Shown: piece by piece, positions 28,088-38,545 of the stretch | Numbering within the stretch: the first letter of the stretch is position 1 | Layout of the letters: the number at the start of each line of letters is the position of its first letter | DNA from: Prorocentrum cordatum | Lineage: Eukaryota; Sar; Dinophyceae; Prorocentrales; Prorocentraceae | Direction of reading: 5' to 3' | Assembly: GCA_963575745.1 (NCBI GenBank) | Contig: CAUYUJ010014261.1 | Coordinates: 354,689-418,688, forward strand | DNA length: 64,000 bases | Position numbers and translations under genes: made by a program | Notes under the pieces: model-generated | Database searches by the model: none | Told to the model about the DNA's origin: nothing | What the model saw: only the letters and a program-made list of their open reading frames with translations

Positions 28088-28201
28088 CGTTTACCCTCAG
28101 GAACGGTCTCCCCCATGGCGATCGTTGCACGCCGTATGGGTGCCTGAGGCCGCGGACTCTCGACGGCCGGGCTTCACTTTCCGCCCGTGCTCGCGCCCCG
28201 C

Positions 28202-28440
28202 TAGGAGGAGGAGGAGGAGGAGGAGGCGGAGGCGGAGCAGGAGGAGGCGGAGGAGGAGTGAGAAGTGCAGGAGGAGGAAGAGGAGGACGAGGAGGCGAAG
28301 GAGGAGGAGGCGAAGGAGGATGAGGAGGAGGAGGAGGAGGAGGAGGAGGAGGAAGAAACAGCCACGTCAGGAGGACCTTTAAGCCGACAGGATTCAGGAA
28401 TCAAGCGGAGGAGGAGGAGCAGGAGGAGGAGGTGGAGGAC
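28202..28440 (+). repeat. (GGA)n-rich tract
   Basis: GGA with GCGGAGG variants. The many open frames (poly-Glu, poly-Arg) are artefacts. Confidence 0.95.
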
Positions 28441-28518
28441 GTTGCACACCGCCTTCGGTGCCGGAGGGCGCCTCGACTCTCGACGCTCGGGCTTCATTTC
28501 CGCCCGTGCTCGCGAACC

Positions 28519-28912
28519 GCGCAGAGGAGGAGGCGGAGGAGTAGGAGGAGGCGGAGGAGGCGGAGGAGGAGGCGAAGGAGGAGGGGGGTGGAGAAGGAGG
28601 AGGAGGAGCAGGAGGAGGAGGAGCAGTAGGCGAAGGAGAAGGAGACAGAGGAGGAGGACGAGGAGGAGGAGAAGGAGGAGGACGAGAAGGAGGAGGCGGA
28701 AGATGCGGAGGAGGATGAGGAGGAGGAGGAAGAGGAGAAAGAGGAGGAGCAAAAGGAGGAGAGGAGGGGGAGGAGGGGGAGGAGGAGGAGGAGGAGGAGG
28801 GGGAGGAGGAGGAGGAGGAATAGGAGGAGGAGGAGGAGGAGGAGGAGGAGGAGGAGGAGGAGGAGGAGGAGGAGGAGGAGGAGGAGGAAGGGGAGGAGGA
28901 GGAGGAGGTCGT
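28519..28912 (+). repeat. Long (GGA)n-rich tract
   Basis: About 390 bp of GGA repeat. The flanks on both sides share GTTGCACACCGCC(T/C)TCGGTGC and GACTCTCGACGCTCGGGCTTC-like text with 28130-28195, so this is part of a larger repeating unit. Confidence 0.95.
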
Positions 28913-29074
28913 TGCACACCGCCCTCGGTGCCCGAGAGGCCGCCTCGGCTCTCGACGGTCTGACTTCCGCTTCCCGCCCGTGCGCGCCAACCCCGCGGTT
29001 GGCGCGCATCCCTCCGTGAGCGACTCCTGCGCCCCCCCCCCCTGCGCCGCAGACATAAAAAGCGCCCCAGGGTA

Positions 29075-29450
29075 TACGTTGTTCCCATCGTACGGCAGGT
29101 TCGCGTCGTGCCGACCCCAGCGTTGGTTTTTGACACCGCGGGGATCGTTCAACCTTGAACGATCGGCCGCTGCCGCAACGTCCGATCGTTCAACATCGAT
29201 CGATTCTGGGTCGCCGGCGGCGTTCAACCTTGAACGCCCACGCTGGGGTCGCCGCTGGTCGACACGACGCAAACCTACCGTACCTAGGGGCCACAACCCG
29301 AACAGAAGTTCGAGCACCCCGCGAAGTATCGAAAGAATGTCTGCACGACGCGCTGGCAAAGTGCCGAGCGAGTATCGCCTCCCAGGGCCCGACATGTGAA
29401 TAACCTCCGGTTTCGATGCTTTCCTGATGCTCGAAATTATGCGTGGTGCT
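29075..29450 (+). repeat. Family M repeat, copy 2, split by element O
   Basis: GTTGTTCCCATCGTAC | element O | GTACCTAGGGGCCACA..AAGTTCGAGC..CCCAGGGCCCGACATGTGAA..GCTCGAAATT. Collinear with 24991-25165 apart from the insertion. Confidence 0.75.
29094..29279 (+). mobile_element. Element O, 186-bp hairpin insertion with GTAC TSD
   Basis: Ends GGCAGGTTCGCGTCGTG and CACGACGCAAACCTACC (15 of 17 matching when inverted). Further inside, GACCCCAGCG/CGCTGGGGTC pair, and 29143-29164 is GATCGTTCAA-CC-TTGAACGATC. GTAC flanks both sides. Confidence 0.8.
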
Positions 29451-29547
29451 AGGGGGGCGTAATCATATTCCCCTCCCAGCCCCTTTTGTTCTGGCAAGTG
29501 CCTGCCTGCGCTCCAAGGACGGGGTGCGTAGCTCTGTCGGTTTTCCA

Positions 29548-29690
29548 AGAGGAGGAAGAGGAGGAGGAGGAGGAGGAGGAGGAGGAGGGGGAGGAGGAGG
29601 AGGAGCAGGAGAAGGAGGTGGGGGAGGAGGAAGAGATGAGGGAGGCGGAGGAGGAGCAGGAGGAGGAGGAGGAGGATGAGGAGGAAGAGC
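29548..29690 (+). repeat. (GGA)n tract
   Basis: GGA repeat with GCA and GAT variants. Confidence 0.95.
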
Positions 29691-29948
29691 ACGTACACTC
29701 GGACGCCACGGCCCTCCCATGCCAATGCCGCCGGGGTCGAACTCCAGAAAGGGGGCAGGGGCACGCGTGTTGGCGGCGCGCGGGGGGGGGGAGAAATAGT
29801 AAGAACGGGCCTTCTCAGAGGGCGAGGGGCTTCGCAGAAGCCCTCCGGCCTTATAGTAGGAGGCAACTACTGGGAGGTCTTGGCCAGAAGCATTAAAGAG
29901 GATTGGGCCCCATGAGGGGCTGTTCGGCCAGAAAGGGCATTGGATGAA

Positions 29949-30018
29949 GCGGGATTAAGCCAGATTGAGCGGGATTGAGCGGGATCAAGCCGGATTAAGC
30001 GGGATTGAGCCGGACTTC
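29949..30018 (+). repeat. Seven exact 10-bp repeats, GC(G/C)GGATT(A/G)A
   Basis: Seven consecutive decamers without length change. A looser version (AGCCGGATTTA-like) lies at 43630-43730. Confidence 0.9.
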
Positions 30019-30019
30019 G

Positions 30020-30504
30020 AACCAGGGCAAACTCAGAATCTGACCTCCCAGGAGTTGCATCCGAACTTGTATGGGGGGGTTCTGCGCCTTCGGGGAAGGC
30101 CTACGGTCGGCTTTGATTGGACAGGACACGCGAGAGGACACAAGACCCCGCCGAGGGCCACTTCGCCACAGGAGTGTGAGAAGGCACGTGCCACGAGGCG
30201 CAGGACACAGGGGTACCCTTGCGCTGGCAGGGTCGGCCTACTAATCCGGGCCGCCTGTGGGAAATTTCTCGGGGGGCCGAACTGGCCATCTCTCGGACGT
30301 CCATCCCCTGTATTTTTGCTCGGTTTCGTGCGTGGCTTTTTCGCCAAATGATCAAGGATGCTCCTCGATGGTTCTCGCCCAGAAAAAAAATGCACACGTC
30401 CGAGCGATGCCAGGCGAAGGCCTTCCGAGCCCTCCGAGAAGGCCCGTTCACTCTCTCCCCCCCCAGGCGGACCGCCGCACGGCGCGCAGAGGGCAGGAGG
30501 GCCC
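30020..30504. other. Unassigned stretch
   Basis: An open plus frame (29965-30351) includes VLRLRG but no family match; not called a gene. Confidence 0.35.
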
Positions 30505-30600
30505 AGCCTCGAATCGCGGCGTCGGATCGGCGATCGGGGTGAAGCGGATTGGCGGAGATCGGCAGCCGAGCCGGGAGAAGTCGGATCAGCGGGACTGTAA
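30505..30600 (+). repeat. Family U repeat copy 2, left part
   Basis: CGGATCGGCGATCGGGGTGA..GGCGGAGATCGGCAGCCGAGCC; the other half resumes at 30881. Confidence 0.7.
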
Positions 30601-30608
30601 AGGGGCCC

Positions 30609-30684
30609 AGACACACACACACACACACTCACACACACACACTCACACACACAAACACACACTCACACACACTCACACACATAG

Positions 30685-30715
<31 letters not shown>

Positions 30716-30735
30716 CATAAATACACACATATATA
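30609..30735 (+). repeat. (CA)n and (TA)n microsatellite
   Basis: ACACAC with CTCACAC interruptions, then ATATAT. Confidence 0.97.
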
Positions 30736-30746
30736 CACAAATACAC

Positions 30747-30876
30747 ACGAATAACAATATTCCCCATATTTCCCATCTTTTCTGGGTTGTTGTCTTCCAC
30801 CCCCACTTCCCATATTTTCCTGTATTTTCCTAGGAGGCGACAATTACTTGTGTCTGTGCGTGTGTTCCCCTCCTGA
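30747..30876 (+). repeat. Family P repeat, copy 2
   Basis: TTCCCCATATTTCCCATC..CCCCCACTTCCCATAT..GTGTCTGTG..TTCCCC, as at 15552-15680. Confidence 0.7.
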
Positions 30877-30880
30877 AGCT

Positions 30881-30995
30881 GGGCAGGCTAATAGACACTC
30901 CACTGAGGGATCGGAGCCAGACCGGAATCCGAGGTCGAAGTCGAATTCGAATCGAGTCGAACGGGGTGAAGCGAAACGATCCCTGCTGGCGGCGC
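30881..30995 (+). repeat. Family U repeat copy 2, right part
   Basis: GGCAGGCTAATAGACACTCC..CGGAATCCGAGGTCGAAGTCG continues family U after a 280-bp interruption. Confidence 0.7.
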
Positions 30996-31257
30996 GCACA
31001 GGGGGGACGCCCCTCCTCCAGGAGTGGCGCGGTCTCCGTCTCCGCCGGGGCGGCCCCAGCGGCGGCCCCGCCCCGGCGGAAACGGAGGCCACTCCCGCCA
31101 CGACAGCGACGACGACCGCAAGGATGCATCCTCCCCCCCCATTGCCAGGACAAAAGAAAAGCAACACCAACAACGCCAGGGGCCACCAGCGGGGCCACGC
31201 CAGGGAGGGGTCCGACGAGTGGCGTGCCCCGCCCCCCCCCCTCTCGCTCGAAACATC

Positions 31258-31375
31258 CTTCGGTGGCAACCCATGGGAGCCTCCCATACCATCTTGTCGG
31301 CTCTTGCGGATCGGCGCTGGCCGACGCTAAATCGACGCTGAATCGACGCTAAATCGGCGCCCCCATCGACTCCAG
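31258..31375 (+). repeat. Family L repeat, copy 2
   Basis: TTCGGTGGCAACCCATGGGA..CTCCCATACCATCTTGTC, then ATCGACGCTAA subrepeats. Confidence 0.75.
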
Positions 31376-31466
31376 GGCGCTCGTGGACAACCGTCGACGC
31401 CAGGGAGAAACTCTCGGGGTGCACGGGGCTCCCATGATATGCCCCCGCAGAAGCATCCCCTATTTC

Positions 31467-31646
31467 TCGGGGGCGGCCATGAGGGGGGCGTCCAAGAGGG
31501 GGGGTGCAAATCATGGCAGGCCCAGGGGGGGCCAGGGACGTGATGAAACAAGAAGAGGCGCCATGAAATCTGGGGAATACCATGGCCCACGCAATGATAT
31601 CCACCCCGCCCAAGTCGTCATAACCCCCCTTCTTGGCCGCCCCCGA
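31467..31646 (+). mobile_element. Family K TIR element K2
   Basis: Ends TCGGGGGCGGCC and GGCCGCCCCCGA; flanks ATTTC / AGTTC (4 of 5). Same interior as K1. Confidence 0.8.
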
Positions 31647-31809
31647 AGTTCCCCGGCTCGGGGAGGCATCGTGGGCCTCCTCGCTGAGAGGTGGCCCACT
31701 GGCGGTGCTGGGGCTGCTCGTCCCCCCCCCCCCGCCTGGCGACGCCGACGCCGACGACCGGCCAGGCGGGCGCGAGGAGGGCGGCCCGCCCACAGAGGGA
31801 GGGGGGTCG

Positions 31810-32040
31810 GAGGAGGAGCAAGGAGGATGAGGAGGATGAGGAGGAGGAGGAGGAGGAGGAGGAGGAGGAGGAGGAGGAGGAGGAGGAGGAGGAGGAGGAG
31901 GAGGAGGAGGAGGAGGAGGAGGAGGAGGGGAGGAGGAGGAGGAGGAGAGAGGGAGGAGGAGGAGGAGCAGGAGGAGGAGGAGGAGGGGGGAGGAGGGAGA
32001 GGAGGAGGAGGAGGAGGAGGAGGAGGAGGAGGAGGAGGAC
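31810..32040 (+). repeat. (GGA)n tract abutting a LINE fragment
   Basis: About 230 bp of GGA repeat; the LINE-derived frame begins directly at its right end. Confidence 0.95.
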
Positions 32041-32682
32041 CGGCTCGCCCTCCGCGAGAGCAGCGGGACCTCGGCGGGGAGTTGGCTTCTCCCGCGCCAG
32101 GAAGGGGACGCGCCGATCCCTGACGCCCACTTCCACGTGGGCCTGCGCAAGCGCCTACGAGCTGACGTCTGCACACCAGGGTCGGCTTGCCAGCACCGCA
32201 AGCGAGACGGCACGATCTGTGGTGCGCCCCTGGACCCCAAGGGCTGGCACCCCTTGAAATGCGGCTGCGGGGGCTCTCGCGACCACCGCCACAACAGCCT
32301 CCGAGACTGGAGTGCGCCCGTCCACCAGGCGCAGACGGGCCACATGGCGGTCACCGAGAAGCGTGTCCCTGCGTGGGACCGTGTGGACCCAGTCGCCGGG
32401 GAGCTGGAAGAAGCCCGCCTCGACGTGGCTACCCGCGACGCGACCACCGGACAGCCTATCTATGTTGACTGGTCTGTCACCTGCGCACACTCTGACAACC
32501 TCGAGCGCAGGTGGGCAAGATCCAACAATGACGGGCTGGCCGCGTCGCAAACGGTGGGCGTCAAACGGAACCGCTACCCCCCCTCGGGCGGCGAGCTGGT
32601 CCCAGCTGTCCTGGAGACGGGAGGGCGGCCGGCGGATGAGCTCGTCTCATTTGTCCGCTCGTACGGAAAAATATTTGCCTGA
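32041..32682 (+). pseudogene. 5'-truncated LINE fragment, ORF2 C-terminal region
   Basis: Open frame from the end of a (GGA)n tract to a stop at 32680-32682. It has GSWLLPRQ, then IPDAHFHVGLRKRL, a zinc-knuckle-like pattern (C..C.....H.L.CGCG) and RHNSLRDW, followed by E-rich text and PIYVDWSVT. This C..C..H..C plus RHN-lRD pattern is typical of the segment after the RT in several LINE clades. No RT catalytic motif is present, so it is a 5'-truncated insertion. It differs from the C2H2 tail of the 8.3-14.6 kb LINE, so another family is implied. Confidence 0.75.
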
Positions 32683-32789
32683 AGCAGAGCGGTGAGCGGT
32701 CATCGCCACCGCGTGGCGCCGCATCCAGCGCACGTTGGTTGTGGGCAACTCCGAGATGATTCTCAGTGCGTGCTAAATGACCCACCAGC

Positions 32790-33060
32790 ACTACGACCAC
32801 CACGGCCACCACGACCACCACGACCACCACCAGCTGGGCCGCCTGGACCGCCACGGCCACGACCACCACGACCACCACGACCACCAACGACCACCACGAT
32901 CACCGCGAGCACCACGGCTACCACCAGGCCGGCCGTCAGCACTAAAACCACGACCACCACGACCACCACGGCCACCACGACCACCACGACGACCAGCAGC
33001 TCGACCACTACCAGCTCGACCACCACGACCACGGCTTCCGCGGCCACCCTGGCTGCCCGC
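32790..33060 (+). repeat. (ACCACG)n-type repeat
   Basis: Degenerate CCACGACCA and CCACC repeat directly after the LINE fragment; possibly a 3' tail or target sequence. Confidence 0.85.
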
Positions 33061-33296
33061 CCGCCCACCGCGACGGCCCCCGCCCCCTGGCCCCTTCCCC
33101 TTCTCCTCCCGGCCGCCCCTGCTGCTCCCCTCCTCCTGCTCCCCCCCACAGAGGGCGCGGGCAGCCTTCGGCCCGCGTCGCATCCCAGGGCCTGCCTCAA
33201 GACGAGGCTGGCCCGGGGGGCACTGGACTGTGGACGGTCCCCCTCTGGGCGGCCCCCAGAGAGCCAGTGGGGGCGCCATCCCCGCGACTGGCCGGA

Positions 33297-33395
33297 GAGG
33301 AGGAGGAGGAGGAGGAGGAGGAGGGGAGGAGGAGGAGGAGGAGGAGGAGGAGGAGGAGGAGGAGGAGGAGGGGGAGGGGGAGGGGGAAGAGGAGG
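33297..33395 (+). repeat. (GGA)n tract
   Basis: GGA repeat ending in GGGGGA units. Confidence 0.95.
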
Positions 33396-33527
33396 GGTGG
33401 CGGCGCCTCTCCGAGGCGGGGAGGGGCCGGGAGGGCTTCGGAAAGCCCCCTTTCGGGGGGCAGGGACCCGAAAAGGGCCATCTGGGGGGCCCCTGCCGGG
33501 GGCCAAAAGGGGCCAGCCATTTTAGGG

Positions 33528-33688
33528 TTAAGTCGGGCCTGTCCCTCTACAGGGGGGAAATTCAAAAATAGTCAAGAAATAATCAGGGGGCTATTTTTCG
33601 ATCATTGTTTAGCATCTTGGGAGCATGTTTGAAATATCCATTAATTTCTCGCCCCAAATCCCCCTGTAGGGGGACATGCCCGACTTAA
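33528..33688 (-). mobile_element. Family A TIR element A6, perfect 8-bp TSD
   Basis: Ends TTAAGTCGGGCCTGTCC and GGACATGCCCGACTTAA; 161 bp. TTTTAGGG is duplicated at 33520-33527 and 33689-33696. Confidence 0.95.
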
Positions 33689-33725
33689 TTTTAGGGCCCC
33701 TGTGGGGTCCTTTTTTCTTCACCCC

Positions 33726-33970
33726 GCTCTCGCGCCACCCCCTTGCGCACGCCGCCAGATCTCGAGCAGGAGATCGGACCCTCGGATCTACGACCAATGC
33801 GTATCAGATTCGTCGATCCACCAGCAGTCTGCGCATTTGTAGATTCGGCGGGGGAAACGATTCTGGGGTAGAGCAATTCTGCAGTCGATCTCCTCATTGC
33901 ACGATTCTTGAAGTAGAAGTCTCCACTGCAGAAGCCCGCCACCCCCTCGCGCCACCCCCTTGCGCACGTC
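33726..33970 (+). repeat. Direct repeat pair around an unassigned segment
   Basis: TCGCGCCACCCCCTTGCGCA occurs at about 33730 and 33950; the segment between resembles 26.9 kb in inverted orientation. Confidence 0.55.
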
Positions 33971-34967
33971 GCCGGAACTGACCACCTCACCGATCTTGCG
34001 ATCTTGGCTGGGCCCACCCTGGGCCCAGGTGAGCTCTGGTCAGGATCGGGACCACGGAAACCTATCCCAGAAGGAGGCACCGAGAGGTCCGGGGGCCCAC
34101 GTCGCACGAACAGCTCGTGACGGCGGATGTCTGAGATGCCAGGCCTCGAATTTCTCGCGCGCGACTAAACAATACACGATGCCGGCATCGATGTCTGCTC
34201 CTCCGCTGGGTCACCAGCGGACGGCGACAGGAGAGCGCGCGCGCGCTGCACGCTAGCAGCTCAAAGCCAGACGTCGGCCCGTTGGAAGCGCCCGCGGCAC
34301 TCCCGGGCGGGCTCAGAGGCCCCACCGCTGCTGGTGCAGCGGCTGCGTCGGCACCTCGAATCCTCGCGGCGCGGCGCGCCACACACCAGCGGCGGCGGCC
34401 GTCGCCAGAAGGGCCAGGAGGACGAGGACGCCGAGGCAGTCGTGTGCTGTGCGCCCGAGCATATGGTCTTTCAATCCCGCCATGGCTTCCTCGGTTTTGG
34501 CCTCTGGGACCCGGTGTCCAGGCCTGGGGCCATCAGGGACGGGTTCAGGGAGGCAAGACTAGAACTACCTCCACGAAGCGGGGTCGAGACCTCTCGGGCA
34601 GGGGAGTGAGACCATCACAGATCAGTGCAGTACAGGATGACGACTCAAGGTATCGAGAAGATACAGATCGGGATGAGGCAAAACCTGGTGGGTTCAACAG
34701 CTCAGGCTGGGCAACCGAATGATCCCTGATCCTAGACACAGTCAGCCAGTGTATCACTAGGACGCGTGACGAGGAGTAAAGGTCCTTGCGCGCCCATTTC
34801 GAAGCATTTCGAGCGGGGCGCGGCCAACGCAAGTGCCGGGCATCCGACGTCTTGACCTCTGCGGCACGGGCACGGGCAGCGCAGTTGGGCCGCCCCGGGA
34901 AGCGCTCTGGCAGGCGCGCCTGGGCGCCCTCGAGGGGAGCGTCCCGGCAGCCCCCGGCCCCCACTCT
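33971..34967. other. Unassigned 1-kb stretch
   Basis: No gene, repeat family or strong hairpin recognised on either strand. Confidence 0.4.
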
Positions 34968-35165
34968 TCGGGAGCTGCCACGAGGGGGGCGTCCAAGAGG
35001 GGGGGGGTGCCAATCATGGCCAGCGGCACGTGCGCGGCCCAGCGGGGGGGGGGGAGGCAGGGACGTAGCGAAATAAGGAGGGCGCCATGGAATCTGGGGA
35101 AGTATCACGGCCCATGCCATGATATCCCCCCCCCTACTCATCACCCCCCTCTCTGCCGCCCTCGA
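34968..35165 (+). mobile_element. Family K TIR element K3, 5-bp TSD
   Basis: Ends TCGGGAGCTGCC and GCCGCCCTCGA; ACTCT flanks both sides. Confidence 0.8.
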
Positions 35166-35511
35166 ACTCTCCATCCCGAGGAGGACGCTGCCATGGCCCC
35201 GGGGCCCAGCGAGCGGCCCCTGGCCCCCCGGCGCCTGGCGAACTCTGCCGCTGCAGCGCGCGCGTCACCCAGGAGGTTGTCTTTTTGAGTTTGCACCGTG
35301 GGGGGGAGAACAACAAAAAAACGAGCGGCCCCTGGAGGCCCAGGGCGGCAAAGAGCCCACCCGCTGCGGCAAAGCCCACGCGTCTTGCTCCCGCTGCCCA
35401 CGATGTCAGACGAGCGGCAGCAAGAGGCGCCCTGGCGCGGTGGCTCCCGCGGGCCGCCAGAGTGGCACACCGCGCGGAGACTAGGGCGCTGGCGACGACC
35501 TTGCGCGGGAG
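35166..35511. other. Unassigned stretch between K3 and A7
   Basis: GC-rich; no gene motif recognised. Confidence 0.35.
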
Positions 35512-35519
35512 GCTTACCG

Positions 35520-35685
35520 CTAGGTCGGGCATGTCCTTCTGCAGGCGGATCTTGGACGACAAGAGAAACGCAGTCAACAGATACTCAACCAGAGGACACA
35601 AATGGTCGGCAAATCGTCGCCAGGCCCTTTTCTGACTGTTCTTGAATACGAAAAATCCTCCTGGAGAGGGACACGCCCGACTCAT
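35520..35685 (+). mobile_element. Family A TIR element A7
   Basis: Left CTAGGTCGGGCATGTCC, right GGACACGCCCGACTCAT; flanks GCTTACCG (35512-35519) and GCTCGCCG (35686-35693), 6 of 8. Confidence 0.85.
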
Positions 35686-35891
35686 GCTCGCCGCGCAGTC
35701 GAACCCGCTCTCCCTCGTCGCTCAGCTGTCTGGGTCTGGCGCCAGGCCGTCCGGGGTCCTGCCGCGCGCACGCGCCTGCCACCCACGCCGCGCGGGGAGA
35801 TGCTGATGCGGACCTGGCCCGACGCCGTGGGCACGGCGACGTCCATACTGCCCTCGGCCTCACGGGGCGACGCAAGGCTCGGCGGGGTTCG

Positions 35892-36020
35892 GGGGACTCG
35901 GGTCGGCCCAACGGGGCCATCATGAGAAGGACGGGGCCCAGTCCGAAACTGGGCACGAGCTCCCGCTGCAGGCATCCCACGAACGCTGGACCGTCCGAGC
36001 GCGGGACGCGATCGCCCACC
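35892..36020 (+). repeat. Family D repeat, copy 2
   Basis: GACTCGGGTCGGCCCAACGG..GCTCCCGCTGCAGGCATCC..CGCTGGACCGTCCGAG; directly followed by element C2. Confidence 0.75.
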
Positions 36021-36252
36021 AAACAGGGACCGACCGTCCCGGCATTCCTGTAGGCCTACCACGGAATGTTCTTAGAACCCCACAAATGTTCTAAGTACGA
36101 AAGCGATGCTCTTAGAACATACACCCGATGTGTTCAAACAAGACAGCCCCAGCCAGAAATGTCCTGAGAACATTTTGTGGAAACCACAAAAGGTTATTAT
36201 ACCATTTTTTGGCAGGCCTATAGGCACGCCAACACGCTTCGCCACTGCTCGA
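36021..36252 (+). mobile_element. Family C TIR element, copy 2
   Basis: 232 bp: CAGGGACCGACCGTCCCGGC..AGGCCTACC on the left; GGCAGGCCTATAGGCACGCC..TTCGCCACTGCTCGA on the right, inverted. Interior ATGTTCTTAGAAC text matches C1. Confidence 0.82.
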
Positions 36253-36314
36253 GTCTGGCGCCTCCCCCGAGCCTTCGCAGACATCCTGCAGCGAGGCGTG
36301 CCGCGCGCCACGGA

Positions 36315-38335
36315 GCAAAACAATTACTCCGACGGTAGGACCCCGCATGAGAATCTGTTTAGCTTACCCTTTGCCCATTCCTCTTCCTCCTGGGGCTCCC
36401 GCCTGAGACTTCCTCACAAGTCACCCACAGACGAGGCTCCCGCTCGAGACTTCCTCCATATTCAGGCCTCAAGAGCCCAAAAATGACGACAGTTGCACGT
36501 TGCGGATGACCCGCTCGGATTCGAACATGAAGTGCGGGCCCCATAGGGAGGGGGCTCCCGCCTGAGACTTCCTTACAATTCACTCACAGACGAGGGTCCC
36601 GCTCGAGACTTTCTCCATATTCATATCTCAAGAGCCCAAAAGTGACGACAGTTGCACGTTGCGGATGACCCGCTCGGATTCGAACATGAAGCGCGGGCCC
36701 CATAGGGAGGGGGCTCCCGCCCGAGACTTCCTCACAATTCACTCACAGACGAGGCTCCCGCCTGATACGTCCTCCATATTCAGGCCTCAAAGGCCCAAAA
36801 TTGACGACATGTGCACGTTGCGGATGTCCCGCTCGGATTCAAACATGAAGTGCGGGCCCCATCGAGAGGGGGTTCCCGCCTGAGACTTCCTCGCAATTCA
36901 CTCACAGACGAGGCTCCCGCTGGAGACTTCCTCCATATTCATATCTCAAGAGCCCAAAAGTGACGACAGTTGCACGTTGCGGATGACCCGCTCGGATTCG
37001 AACACGAAGTGCGGGCCCCATAAGGAGGGGGCTCCCGCCTGAGACTTCCTTGCGATTCACTCACAGACGAGGCTCCCGTTCGAGACTTCCTCCATATTCA
37101 AGCCTCAAGAACCCCAAAATGACGACAGTTGCACGTTGCGGATGACCCGCTCGGATTCGAACATGAAGTGCGGGCCCCATAGGGAGGGGGCTCCCGCCTG
37201 AGACTTCCTCACAATTCACTCACAGACGAGGCTCCCGCTCGAGACTTCCTCCATACTCAAATCTCAAGAGCCCAAAAGTGACGACAGGTGCACGTTGCGG
37301 ATGACCCGCTCGGATTCAAACATGAAGCGCGGGCCCCATAGGGAAGGGGCTCCCGCCTGAGAACTCCTCGCAATTTACTCACAAACGATGCTCCCGCTCG
37401 AGACTTCCTCCATATTCAGGCCTCAAGAGCCCAAACAATGACGACAGTTGCACGTTGCGGATGCTCGGATTCCGGGCGCCCGCCTGAGACTTCACAATTC
37501 ACTCACAGACGAGGCTCCCGCTCGAGACTTCCTCCATAGAGCCCAAAAGTGACGACAGGCACGTTGCGGATGACCCGCTCGGATTCAAACATGAAGGCGG
37601 GCCCCATAGGGAGGGGGCTCCCGCCTGAGACTTCCTCCAATTCACTCACAGACGAGGCTCCCGCTCGAGACTTCCTCCATATTCATATCTCAAGAGCCCA
37701 AAAGTGACGACAGTTGCACGTTGCGGATGGCCCGCTCGGATTCAAACATGAAGTGCGGGCCCCATAGGGAGGGGGCTCCCGCCTGAGACTTCCTCACAAT
37801 TCACTCACAGACGAGGCTCCCGCTCGAGACTTCCCCATATTCAAGTCTCAAGAGCCCAAAAGTGACGACAGTTGCACGTTGCGGATGACCCGCTCGGGTT
37901 CAAACATGAAGTGCGGGCCCCATAGGGAGGGGGCTCCCGCCTGAGACTTCCTCGCGATTCACTCACAGACGAGGCTCCCGCTCGAGACTTCCGTCATATT
38001 CATATCTCAAGAGCCCAAAAGTGACGACAGTTGCACGTTGCGGGTGGGCCCGCTCGGATTCAAACATGAAGTGCGGGCCCCATAGGGAGGGGGCTACCGC
38101 CTGAAACTTCACCACAGTTCACTCACAGACGAGGCTCCCGCTCGAGACTTCCCCCGTATTCAGGCCTCAAGAGGCCAAAAGTGACGACAATTGCACGTTG
38201 CGGATGACCCGCTCGGATTCAAACGTGCAGCGCGGGCCCCATAGGGAGGGGGCTCCCGCCTGAGACTTCCTCGCGATTCACTCACAGACGAGGCTCCCGC
38301 TCGAGACGTCCTCCATATTCAGGCCTCAAGTCAGC
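36315..38335 (+). repeat. 159-bp satellite array, block 1
   Basis: Unit landmarks: GGGCCCCATAGGGAGGGGGC, CCGCCTGAGACTTCCTC, TTCACTCACAGACGAGGC, CGAGACTTCCTCCATATTC, AGTGACGACAGTTGCACG, GACCCGCTCGGATTCGAAC. Starts at 36555, 36714, 36873 and 37032 give exact 159-bp spacing. About 37430-37640 holds units with several small internal deletions. Confidence 0.97.
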
Positions 38336-38341
38336 GAGTAG

Positions 38342-38378
<37 letters not shown>

Positions 38379-38535
38379 CGTTCGATGCCGATGATAGTGA
38401 GTGATCGTGCGATGGTGATGGTGATGTTGATGGTGATGCTGATGCGTGGGGAGTGATGGTGATGGTGATGATGATGCGGAGGAGGAAGCAAAGAGGAGCA
38501 GAGGAGAGGGAGGAGGAAATCCTGCGCGGAGGGTG
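38336..38535 (+). repeat. (GAT)n spacer of the satellite higher-order unit, 1
   Basis: AGCGAGTAGTGATGATGATG then GTGATGGTGATG text and a GGAGGA run. The same spacer recurs at 40125-40270 and 41485-41700. Confidence 0.93.
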
Positions 38536-38545
38536 TGCTGAGAAA

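Noticed and set aside
28201-29866. Very long open frames (300-490 aa) on the minus strand
   Set aside because: They read through (GGA)n tracts as poly-Pro, poly-Leu or poly-Ser; no domain is present outside the repeat.
30888-32447. 519-aa minus-strand frame
   Set aside because: Crosses family U, L and K repeats, a (GGA)n tract and the antisense of a LINE fragment; composite of repeats, not a gene.
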